Positions 1 to 6,794 of a DNA stretch of 7,256 nt are shown piece by piece (the stretch's first letter is position 1; every line of letters starts with the position of its first letter). The DNA lies in the NCBI GenBank assembly GCA_934699305.1, contig CAKUWM010000143.1, positions 1 to 7,256 of the forward strand. Reading direction: 5' to 3'. The position numbers were made by a program, and so were the translations under genes. Under the pieces are notes generated by a model. It saw only the letters and a program-made list of their open reading frames with translations, made no database searches and was not told the origin of the DNA. This DNA is from an uncultured Saprospiraceae bacterium. Its GTDB lineage: Bacteria; Bacteroidota; Bacteroidia; Chitinophagales; Saprospiraceae.

Positions 1-2699
1 GCTTCAGGTTTGGCATACATTTTCTTTCTTAAAAAGCCGGTAGGAGCGTTTAGGAGTTCTATTTTTAGTTTTCCCCATGTGGGTACGCTAATTCCGGCGC
101 TATTGAGAGTCGTAACTACAAGTTTTTGTATATCTTCAGATGAGGCGTTGTTAGGCACATTGAAGGCGGTGGAATAAGGTTGATATCCGAGTGTTATTGA
201 AGTTGATTTACTTTGAGTTTCGCCATTGATGTCGGTAACATCAATGTTTATAGCATAATTGAATTGAGGGTCGGAATTTTTATCTATGGATTCATCCGGA
301 ATAGCATCGAAGATTATTTCAAAGGAACCATCAGGCTTGGTGGTCAATTCCCCATTAGAAATAACCATTTCATTCGAGTTGAAATTGGGTCGAAAGTATT
401 CATAATCCCACCAAAAGTATCTTTGTTGACGTTTGCGTGTAACAGTATAAACAACCTGAGCCCCATCAGCCGGATTGCCTGCATAGTAAAGGGCTTTGCC
501 GGAGATTTTTATTTTATCTTTTAATACATAGGCCTGAGTGATGGTGTCCATCTTTACCTCAAATTTTGGTCTTTTATACTCTTCTACTAAAAATGATTTA
601 GCTATATTGTCATCAAATTGAAGGCTCATATTTCCCGTCAAAACCCCTGAAGGTATTGTAAAATTGCCGTTTAACGAGCCATATTCATTGGTTGTAAAGC
701 TGCTTTTTACTACTTCTTGATTATTGACATCACGCAAGGTTATGGTGGTTTTTCTATGTGGTACGATGGAGGGAATCCCATTTTCGTCCGTTTGATAAAT
801 TATAGATTTAAAATATACAATTTGACCTGGCCGATATATCGCTCTATCTGTAAAAATGTTGGCTTGTAGATGAGATTTATAACTTCTCCTATTAGGATAA
901 TTGTAGCTGTATCGGGTGTCCACGAGGAAGTCATTGCCTTTGGAATACACACAAAAGTAATTTTTGTCAGATGTATTAGAAAGGTCAATAAAGCCTTGGT
1001 CATTTGATTTGACTTTTCCAATCTGTTGTAATCGTTGATTATTGTAGCTGTAAGAATATATCTCAGCCTGAACACCCACTAAAGGTTGCCCACTTTTTCG
1101 ATCAACGACTGCAATATTACGGTTTGTGTTACCATATTGATTGTTGTTGATTACAGCTAAATTACTTATTTGAATGGGTGAAAAATTGATGTCTGAATCA
1201 GCATTTGCTAAAGGTTGGGTACAGAATATATACAATCCATCTTCAAGTGCATCTACCTTAAACTCTACACTATGCGTCCTATAATCATCGTATTTAGGCA
1301 ATTTTACTGAGATCGTTTTAAATACTCCTCCTTTTAGTAGATTTTGCTTAAACTCTCTACTATATCCTTCATTCAGCGTCTTCATAAATTGTTCAGGACT
1401 TATTTTATAGACAATAATGCTCCCTTCATTCAGGTTCTTGTATTGAGCCAACATCAGGAATGGTTCTCCCGGTAATTGCACACTTTCGCCTTGAATAGTA
1501 ATGGCTGGCGTATTCAATTCAGCAATCTTATTTTTGGCCTTAATAGCACTTTCTGTATTGGGATATTGTGTAATCAGCGCCTGTAATCTTTGGATACATT
1601 CTGATAATAAGTAGCGATTGCCTAGTTCCGGATCGTCAACAGAATATGTGTCGCGTGACAAATCGAGATCGATGGCTCTATATTGATACGGGGCTTTATA
1701 GACGTTATCTATACCGGATCCAACGATGGCCTGCAATGCATCTTTGAAATAAGTTGCTTTTAAAGGATCAATAGAATTAGAATATACAAAATTAAGGCGG
1801 TCTAAATTAACCTTATGTAACGCCGCCTGATTACCATCCTCGAGATGAACTCGCAAGAGACGTTGATATATCTGTAAGCTATTAAGAATATTGGATGTTG
1901 TATCCCGAGAAGACATTTCCATGGCAACAAATGATTCGATTGGAGCAAACCATTGTTCACCTTTTATCTCAAACTTGTAAACCGGCTCTGTAATATTATT
2001 TCTATCATCGATTAAGTAATCTAACATTTGATGGGACAGAAAATCAAAGAGAGTGGGTCTGTATTCGTCAGAATTGGACGGGGAAGTCAAGAGGTTGATG
2101 TCAGAGATCGGAATTTTCTTTATACCTTCATTCTCGATTGACTTGGAGTAATATTGCCTTATTTTGTCCTTAAACTTTTGTAAGGACCAGGTTGAGAAAT
2201 CATTTTCATCACCTGACGTGGCACCATCCGTGATGGAGTTTATTTTATATCTGTTGAAGTTAAGGTATGATTCGTATGTTTTGGCAGTTAGGCAAAATAA
2301 AATCTCTTTAGCCGGTGAATGAGCTTTTGACAAGATTGACTCCAGATATTCTATGACTTCCTTGTCTGCTTTTTCTTGACGAGCTTTAATATTGGCCATA
2401 GTCATGACTGCACGGATATATCCATCCCATTGGCCATTGGTTTCAAATTTTTGAATAAGTGTAATTAATTGGTTCTCAGCAGTTTTTATTTGATTGATAT
2501 CAATTAAGCTGTCTATTGCTTTGAACTCTTTTAGATTGGTATTTGATATTAACTTTTGCATGTCAAGATTGTTTGTACTAATGTTTGAAATAGGAGACGT
2601 GGTTACGAGTGAATCTTTCTCATTTGTTTTCAAACTTGAATTACAGCTTATTCCGAGCATAGAAACAATTGCGATTAAGAAAATGCTGATAACTTTCAT
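1..2699 (-). CDS. Alpha-2-macroglobulin family lipoprotein (MG2 domain), N-terminal part, runs off left edge
   Basis: The frame is open from an ATG at 2699 (minus) to base 1, giving 899 complete codons. Family members are usually well over 1,500 residues, so about half is missing. The N-terminus is a lipoprotein signal: K2, a hydrophobic stretch, then LGISC with the lipidated Cys at 19. The residues after it (NSSLKTNE) show no clear surface-export signal, so a periplasm-facing anchor is more likely. Residues about 30-390 look mostly helical and match no domain I recognise. Beta-sandwich macroglobulin domains seem to start near 398. The diagnostic MG2 signature TDRAIYRPGQ is at 617-626, followed by an MG3-like stretch GKALYYAGNPADGAQ from 734. 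Bacterial A2M proteins are thought to trap or inhibit foreign proteases in the periplasm. The bait region and any CxEQ thioester would lie outside the window, so inhibitor activity cannot be judged. It is divergent from the terC-like gene. No Shine-Dalgarno precedes the start. Confidence 0.93.
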   Translation of the reverse strand, partial: MKVISIFLIAIVSMLGISCNSSLKTNEKDSLVTTSPISNISTNNLDMQKLISNTNLKEFKAIDSLIDINQIKTAENQLITLIQKFETNGQWDGYIRAVMTMANIKARQEKADKEVIEYLESILSKAHSPAKEILFCLTAKTYESYLNFNRYKINSITDGATSGDENDFSTWSLQKFKDKIRQYYSKSIENEGIKKIPISDINLLTSPSNSDEYRPTLFDFLSHQMLDYLIDDRNNITEPVYKFEIKGEQWFAPIESFVAMEMSSRDTTSNILNSLQIYQRLLRVHLEDGNQAALHKVNLDRLNFVYSNSIDPLKATYFKDALQAIVGSGIDNVYKAPYQYRAIDLDLSRDTYSVDDPELGNRYLLSECIQRLQALITQYPNTESAIKAKNKIAELNTPAITIQGESVQLPGEPFLMLAQYKNLNEGSIIVYKISPEQFMKTLNEGYSREFKQNLLKGGVFKTISVKLPKYDDYRTHSVEFKVDALEDGLYIFCTQPLANADSDINFSPIQISNLAVINNNQYGNTNRNIAVVDRKSGQPLVGVQAEIYSYSYNNQRLQQIGKVKSNDQGFIDLSNTSDKNYFCVYSKGNDFLVDTRYSYNYPNRRSYKSHLQANIFTDRAIYRPGQIVYFKSIIYQTDENGIPSIVPHRKTTITLRDVNNQEVVKSSFTTNEYGSLNGNFTIPSGVLTGNMSLQFDDNIAKSFLVEEYKRPKFEVKMDTITQAYVLKDKIKISGKALYYAGNPADGAQVVYTVTRKRQQRYFWWDYEYFRPNFNSNEMVISNGELTTKPDGSFEIIFDAIPDESIDKNSDPQFNYAINIDVTDINGETQSKSTSITLGYQPYSTAFNVPNNASSEDIQKLVVTTLNSAGISVPTWGKLKIELLNAPTGFLRKKMYAKPE

Positions 2700-3164
2700 A
2701 GTAATTTTATTGAATTATAAAAAATAGAGGAGTTTTAAAAGTATAACGTAAAATTAAGTCAATAAGTTATTGTTGAGAAAATTATTTTTAAAACCGGATA
2801 AACATAAGATTTATCAACTGTAAACTCATATTGGCTTGAATAAAAATTATCCCTAATTCAGTAGTAAAGGTTTTGAAAAACCGTAGAGAGCTGATTACGA
2901 GTCATAAATCGATTCCGTGATTGGATAATGCGGAATGTGGATTGTAGTATTCAATGGCATATCAAAAAGGAAAAAGAAAGCAATAGTGGAAAATTTTTAC
3001 CTTTGACTCTGCTTTAATTATGTTGTTTTTTTTATAATTGAGAAGTAATTGGTAATATAATTCGTATTATTTTGGAAAATGTAAGCAAGAATTGGACTAA
3101 ATGTGCTGAGTTTGGATATAACAAAATGAATTAGAGTTAATTAGAAAAATAGTTAAAATAGTCT
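2700..3164. other. Divergent intergenic spacer (A2M gene / terC-like gene)
   Basis: This 465-bp AT-rich spacer separates two divergently transcribed genes and should hold both promoters. It contains one exact TAnnTTTG box on the plus strand (2998-3005). It also contains a near-perfect palindrome CAATAA-G-TTATTG at 2760-2772 and an inverted repeat GATAAA/TTTATC at 2797-2802 and 2810-2815, both on the A2M side. On the minus strand, TACAGTTG (2822-2815) is one mismatch from a -7 box and is the best A2M promoter candidate seen, but it has no TTG at the expected -33 distance. The longest plus-strand reading frame noticed (ATG 2928, stop 3015-3017, 29 codons) does not look like a gene. Nothing resembling a yybP-ykoY manganese riboswitch was found. 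Confidence 0.7.
2998..3005 (+). promoter_or_regulatory. Candidate -7 box for the terC-like gene
   Basis: TACCTTTG is an exact match to the Bacteroidota -7 consensus TAnnTTTG. It lies about 160 bp before the ATG at 3165, which would give a leader of about 150 nt. No TTG or TTTG is visible at the usual 19-21 bp upstream spacing, so the -33 half is missing or degenerate. A weaker 7-base variant, TATTTTG at 3068-3074, lies closer to the gene. Confidence 0.4.
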
Positions 3165-4205
3165 ATGAACGAAAGTATATTAAACCTACACCCCGGTATT
3201 CTCATTGGATTTGCAATTACAGTAATAATATTGTTGTTATTGGACCTTGGGGTATTTAACAAGAAAAGCCATATCATATCATCTAAAGAAGCCACATGGT
3301 GGACGATTGCCTGGATCACCCTATCCATGATTTTTTCGGGTGTTATTTATTATATATTTAATCAAGATGTAGGTGGGCATAAGCTGGCAATCAATAAGTT
3401 TACGGAGTATCAAGCCGCATACTGGATTGAAAAAGCTTTATCTGTCGATAATTTATTTGTATTTATTTTAGTTTTCAAATTTTTTAAAGTTCCAAGAGAG
3501 TTTCATCATAAAGTATTGTTTTATGGAATAATAGGAGCATTGATTTTTCGGGCGATATTCATATTTACGGGGATAGGCATAATCAATATGACTTATCTGC
3601 CTCCGATAGAATTGTTGGGAGAGACAGTAAAAATAAATGTTGTCCTGACGTTATTTGGTTTTTTCCTCTTGTATGCCGGTATAAAGTCGTGGGGTAATAA
3701 GCATGAAAGTGAAAATCAAGACTTTAGTGATTCTGCTGGAGCGCGTTTAGTTAAAAAATTGTACAAAGTTAGTGATGGATATGATGGAGACAAATTCTTT
3801 ACTATTCAAAATGGCATTCGTGTAGCAACGCCTTTGATGGTGGTTGTAAGTGTGATTGAGTTTACGGACTTAATATTTGCAGTGGATTCTATTCCGGCTA
3901 TTTTTGCTATATCAAGCGATCCTTTTATTCTATATACTTCAAATATATTTGCCATAATGGGTCTTCGATCCTTGTATTTCTTGTTGGCTAATTTTATTTC
4001 AAAGTTTAGTAAACTACATTACGGATTGGCGTTTATTCTTGGATTTATAGGTGTAAAGATGATTATATCTCCGTGGATACATGTGCCATCTCCCGTTTCT
4101 TTGGGTATTGTAGTGGGAGTATTGATTTTATCCGTTATTGTATCATTTGCATTTCCGGAAAAAGTAAATCTCGAATTGGACGAGGAAAACAGTCAGAACA
4201 AATAG
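3165..4205 (+). CDS. TerC/Alx-family integral membrane protein
   Basis: This 346-residue polytopic protein has about nine hydrophobic segments, roughly 10-30, 46-65, 91-107, 117-140, 157-174, 220-248, 256-276, 285-302 and 311-330. The hallmark acidic motifs of the TerC family are present: D27 in LLLLDLGVF, EKALSVDNLFVF (E89, D95, N96) and EFTDLIFAVDSIPAIFAIS (E232, D235, D241). These in-membrane acids are the likely cation-binding residues. The length and the cytosolic-type hydrophilic loop at about 175-218 match Alx/YceF-like members. Characterised relatives export Mn2+ (E. coli Alx) or supply metal to exported enzymes (Bacillus homologues); tellurite resistance gave the family its name, but no ter operon is seen here. 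The start is the first in-frame ATG, preceded by an AT-rich leader without a Shine-Dalgarno. The stop is TAG. It appears monocistronic, with a 156-bp gap to the next gene. The family call is firm; the metal specificity is inferred. Confidence 0.95.
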   Translation: MNESILNLHPGILIGFAITVIILLLLDLGVFNKKSHIISSKEATWWTIAWITLSMIFSGVIYYIFNQDVGGHKLAINKFTEYQAAYWIEKALSVDNLFVFILVFKFFKVPREFHHKVLFYGIIGALIFRAIFIFTGIGIINMTYLPPIELLGETVKINVVLTLFGFFLLYAGIKSWGNKHESENQDFSDSAGARLVKKLYKVSDGYDGDKFFTIQNGIRVATPLMVVVSVIEFTDLIFAVDSIPAIFAISSDPFILYTSNIFAIMGLRSLYFLLANFISKFSKLHYGLAFILGFIGVKMIISPWIHVPSPVSLGIVVGVLILSVIVSFAFPEKVNLELDEENSQNK

Positions 4206-4332
4206 GTTATTATTAATTCGCTTTGAAAGAAAAAGCATTGGCAAAATGATGAGATAAATTGAGCTAAGAAATAGGAAAACGTTTGTTTATCAAAAGTTTG
4301 AATAAAAGAGTGAATTAAATTCTAAAAAAATG

Positions 4333-4344
4333 TGCAAATTTGCA
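4333..4344. promoter_or_regulatory. 12-bp perfect palindrome TGCAAATTTGCA at the sigma-factor promoter
   Basis: TGCAAATTTGCA is perfectly self-complementary and ends 17 bp before the sigma-factor ATG. Its right half supplies CAAATTTG (4335-4342), one mismatch from the TAnnTTTG -7 box, at a distance that would give a short leader. It could be the promoter core, an operator, or both. No well-spaced -33 element is visible (the nearest TTTG is at 4297-4300, too far away). Confidence 0.35.
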
Positions 4345-4361
4345 AGCGATTAAACGACAAT

Positions 4362-4943
4362 ATGTCAAATAAAAACAAGGCGAAAAAAGACGAAATCTTT
4401 GATAATGAATTGCTTCCCCATGTGGATGCATTGACGACCTTTGCCTTCCATTTGACATACAATGAGGAAGATGCCAGAGATTTGGTTCAGGATACGTTCT
4501 TAAAGGCTTATAAGTCGATAGATAGTTATGTTGAAGGAACTAATTCGAAAGCGTGGTTGTTTAAAATTTTGAAGAATGCTTACATCAACGATTATCGAAA
4601 GAAAAGTAAGCGTCCGACAGAAGTTGATTTTGAAGATTTTCTGGCTTATTTGGAAAAGGATGATTTAACCAACCAAGGGGCACAGAATTTCAGAATGGAC
4701 GTTTTTAAAAATCAAATGGGCGATGAGGTAACGATAGCAATAAACTCTTTGCCAATGGATTTTAAGACAGTCATTTTGTTGTGTGATATTGAAGAGTTTA
4801 CCTATGAAGAAATATCAAAAATAACGGATATTCCGATAGGTACTGTGCGTTCAAGACTTCATCGCGGAAGAAAAATGCTCCGCGAAAAATTAATGAAGTA
4901 TGCGCAAACTCTTGGATATACGGATTATAAATCGACTAAATAA
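4362..4943 (+). CDS. ECF-type sigma-70 family RNA polymerase sigma factor
   Basis: This 193-residue protein has the two-domain ECF layout. Sigma region 2 spans about 15-84, with the core-binding stretch EEDARDLVQDTFLKAY (35-50) and the -10 recognition part GTNSKAWLFKILKNAYINDY (59-78). An acidic linker covers about 86-123. Sigma region 4 spans about 124-177, with the helix-turn-helix EFTYEEISKITDIPIGTVRSRLHRGR (split as EFTYEEISKI at 145-154 and TDIPIGTVRSRLHRGR at 155-170). It would direct RNA polymerase to a stress- or condition-specific regulon. Close relatives of this type are widespread in Bacteroidota, from memory. I chose the ATG at 4362: a GTG 30 bp upstream is in frame, but its codons run through a palindrome and likely promoter, and the ATG gives the usual family length. 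A 77-residue protein starts 40 bp downstream and may be a cotranscribed regulator. The regulon and signal are unknown. Confidence 0.95.
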   Translation: MSNKNKAKKDEIFDNELLPHVDALTTFAFHLTYNEEDARDLVQDTFLKAYKSIDSYVEGTNSKAWLFKILKNAYINDYRKKSKRPTEVDFEDFLAYLEKDDLTNQGAQNFRMDVFKNQMGDEVTIAINSLPMDFKTVILLCDIEEFTYEEISKITDIPIGTVRSRLHRGRKMLREKLMKYAQTLGYTDYKSTK

Positions 4944-4983
4944 TTGTTTGATTATTATAAATGTTTTAAAAATTTATTTTGTC

Positions 4984-5217
4984 ATGAATCACAAAATTAA
5001 CCCTAAATTTCATCATAGCATCAATCATGGCATTACATCAAATTCCAACCAGCACCATTCCGACAATAACCAAGCCAGCAACAATTTAAAACCGGAAGAT
5101 GTTGGATATCCACTACCTCAAAACTCTTTCAAAGATTTTCTGAAAAGCAAAGTACACCGGCCACATGTTTCCCCCGATTTTATCGAAAAATTAAAAAATC
5201 ACGTATCAAAAAGTTAA
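4984..5217 (+). CDS. Small His/Asn-rich protein of unknown function, paired with the ECF sigma factor
   Basis: This 77-residue protein is not one I recognise. The frame stays open upstream into the sigma gene, but the ATG at 4984 is the first ATG after the sigma stop and is the natural start. Two parts are visible. Residues 1-35 are low-complexity and polar, rich in His, Asn and Ser, with HH pairs at 10-11 and 24-25. Residues about 36-77 look more ordered: KPEDVGYPLP (36-45), then FKDFLKSKVHRPHVSP (49-64) and a basic helix DFIEKLKNHV (65-74). Nine histidines and no cysteine are present, so it is not a zf-HC2/ZAS anti-sigma factor, and there is no signal peptide or membrane segment. The 40-bp gap to the sigma gene and the shared strand suggest one transcript and perhaps a role in controlling the sigma factor; that is inference from position only. 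His-mediated metal binding is possible. Confidence 0.75.
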   Translation: MNHKINPKFHHSINHGITSNSNQHHSDNNQASNNLKPEDVGYPLPQNSFKDFLKSKVHRPHVSPDFIEKLKNHVSKS

Positions 5218-5578
5218 TTTTTTTTACTTTCAGATTTTTATTTTTTATCATATTGACAAAGGTAAATTGAGTATCGCTTTATTTTATACGAAACTGATTT
5301 TTATTTTAGCCCAATACTATCTCGTATCCCCGAAAAGTCGTGATTTCTTTAAAATCAAATTGCTCACAATTGCTATCGGGATGATAGTCGTTTAATACAG
5401 GGTAATTGGACTATTACGAATATCCAATCTGTATTATTTACTTAATTAGAAAGAGGATCCATTTCAAAGGGTATAAATGTAAACTATTATGTGATTCCCT
5501 TTTTGTTTAAAACTTGATGATAGATTTTTGTTGTCAGTTTTATACCTTTGCAACCTTAAAAAAAGAATTTCATATAAT
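5218..5578. other. Intergenic spacer upstream of prfA
   Basis: This 361-bp spacer has no convincing open reading frame on either strand. It contains the prfA -7 box (5543-5550) and an interrupted inverted repeat (CTATC-TCGT-ATCCC at 5317-5330 against GGGATGATAG at 5378-5387). It also has a short ATTGGA/TCCAAT inverted repeat (5405-5410, 5423-5428) and an exact TACCTTTG on the minus strand (5264-5257) facing back toward the small gene. T-rich stretches follow the small gene's stop at 5215-5217, but no GC stem precedes them, so a terminator is not called. Confidence 0.6.
5543..5550 (+). promoter_or_regulatory. Candidate -7 box of the prfA promoter
   Basis: TACCTTTG, followed by CA, is an exact match to the Bacteroidota TAnnTTTG -7 box. 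It lies 28 bp before the prfA ATG, so transcription would start near 5556 with a leader of about 20-25 nt. No TTG sits at ideal -33 spacing; TTG at 5514-5516 is somewhat too far and TTTG at 5527-5530 too near. The position also argues against translation from the in-frame TTG at 5528, which lies upstream of this box. Confidence 0.6.
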
Positions 5579-6649
5579 ATGCTGGATAAGCTGACAGCCA
5601 TTGAAGATAAGTTTCATATATTAGAAGAACAACTATCTGACCCTGAAATCATTTCAGACCTTTCCCGATTTAAAAAGATTAATAAAGAGTACAAAGATCT
5701 TCAAGAGATAATTCTTTCTTTCCGTGAATATAAGCAAATTCTAAGCGGTATAGAGATGGCGCAAGAAATGATTGCTGATCCTGATCCCGAAATGCAGGAA
5801 ATGGGTAAAGTTGAGATAGAGTCTCTTCTTGCAGCAAAACAAGCTAAGGAAGATCAGCTCAAGGTTATCCTCATTCCCAAAGATCCGGAGGATTCCAAAG
5901 ATGTTCTCTTTGAAATCAGAAGTGGTACAGGTGGAGATGAAGCATCTATCTTTGCCGGCGATCTATATAGGATGTATATTCGCTTTTTTGATAGCCAAGG
6001 GTGGAATCATGAAGTTCTAGAAGCAAATGAAGGTGACTCAGGTGGTTATAGTAAGATTATCTTAGAAGTAAGCGGAGAAGACGTATATGGAAAGATGAAG
6101 TTTGAATCGGGTGGTCATCGTGTGCAGCGAATTCCAAAAACAGAATCTCAAGGACGAGTACATACTTCTGCTGCTACGGTTGCCGTAATTCCCAAGTTGG
6201 AAGAAGAAGATGTCGATATAAAGAAATCGGATCTCAAGGTTGATACATTTCGTGCAAGTGGGGCAGGAGGTCAGCACGTCAATAAAACAGAATCGGGTGT
6301 TAGATTTACGCACTTACCTACCGGGTTAATCACTGAAAGCACGGAAGCTCGTTCTCAGATAAAAAACCGTGAGATTGCGCTTCAAAGATTGTATCAATTG
6401 ATTTTGGAAAAAAATAGGTCTGCGGTACAAAATACAATGGCATCTCAACGGAAATCTATGGTGGGAAGTGGTGACCGCAGCGATAAGATACGTACATACA
6501 ATTATCCACAGAACCGGTTGACAGATCATAGAATTAACCTAACTTTATATAACCTTGATTCTGTTATGGAAGGGAATATTGGAGATATTATCGAAGCTCT
6601 TCGAGTATTTGAAAATACAGAAAAACTGAAGGCCATTGAGGATAATTAA
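5579..6649 (+). CDS. prfA: Peptide chain release factor 1 (RF1)
   Basis: This 356-residue protein is full length for RF1, which recognises UAA and UAG in the ribosomal A site and triggers release of the finished polypeptide. The helical N-terminal domain covers about 1-100. The central domain opens with FEIRSGTGGDEASIFAGDLY (111-130). The stop-codon reading loop is RIPKTESQGRVHTSAA (184-199), whose P-x-T tripeptide (PKT, 186-188) identifies RF1; RF2 has SPF there. The catalytic GGQ is at 230-232 within SGAGGQHVNKTESGVR, and its Gln is normally N5-methylated by PrmC. The C-terminal domain carries GSGDRSDKIRTYNYPQNRLTDHRINLTLY (split as GSGDRSDKIRTYNYP, 296-310, and QNRLTDHRINLTLY, 311-324). 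The start is the ATG at 5579: it matches the RF1 N-terminus, while the 17 extra upstream codons from TTG 5528 cross the promoter. No Shine-Dalgarno is present. RF2 (prfB), RF3 and prmC are not in the window. Confidence 0.98.
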   Translation: MLDKLTAIEDKFHILEEQLSDPEIISDLSRFKKINKEYKDLQEIILSFREYKQILSGIEMAQEMIADPDPEMQEMGKVEIESLLAAKQAKEDQLKVILIPKDPEDSKDVLFEIRSGTGGDEASIFAGDLYRMYIRFFDSQGWNHEVLEANEGDSGGYSKIILEVSGEDVYGKMKFESGGHRVQRIPKTESQGRVHTSAATVAVIPKLEEEDVDIKKSDLKVDTFRASGAGGQHVNKTESGVRFTHLPTGLITESTEARSQIKNREIALQRLYQLILEKNRSAVQNTMASQRKSMVGSGDRSDKIRTYNYPQNRLTDHRINLTLYNLDSVMEGNIGDIIEALRVFENTEKLKAIEDN

Positions 6650-6794
6650 TGGTTGAACACAATAAATAATTTGCATTATCTCCTTTTATACAATGTAATT
6701 CTATCACTATAATATCTTCAACTTTTCAGTAAAATTTTGAAATGTCGATTAATATTTGCTATTTTAAAGCGTCAAAAAGCTAATAAAATAGGCA

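Noticed and set aside
213..524. 103-codon plus-strand frame
   Set aside because: It lies antisense inside the A2M gene, whose translation shows clear MG-domain motifs; a shadow frame.
2494..2727. 77-codon plus-strand frame spanning the A2M start
   Set aside because: Antisense to the signal peptide and N-terminus of the lipoprotein, with no recognisable features of its own.
2928..3017. 29-codon plus-strand frame in the divergent spacer
   Set aside because: Too short, with a composition typical of untranslated AT-rich DNA, and it overlaps the exact -7 box at 2998-3005.
2700..3164. Possible yybP-ykoY manganese riboswitch before the terC-like gene
   Set aside because: None of the conserved G/C-rich segments of that element could be found; the spacer is AT-rich throughout.
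4220..4236. GCTTT/AAAGC hairpin after the terC-like gene as a terminator
   Set aside because: Only a 5-bp stem with a 7-base loop, and no T-tract follows it.
5180..5251. Lys-rich minus-strand frame of about 23 codons just beyond the minus-strand TACCTTTG
   Set aside because: Very short, made of A-rich codons antisense to T-rich DNA, with the ATG almost on the box itself; probably chance.
6062..6529. Minus-strand frames within prfA
   Set aside because: Antisense shadows of a strongly conserved gene.
6666..6679. ATAAT-TTGC-ATTAT hairpin after prfA as a terminator
   Set aside because: The stem is only five A-T pairs, with no convincing T-tract; this is expected by chance in this composition.
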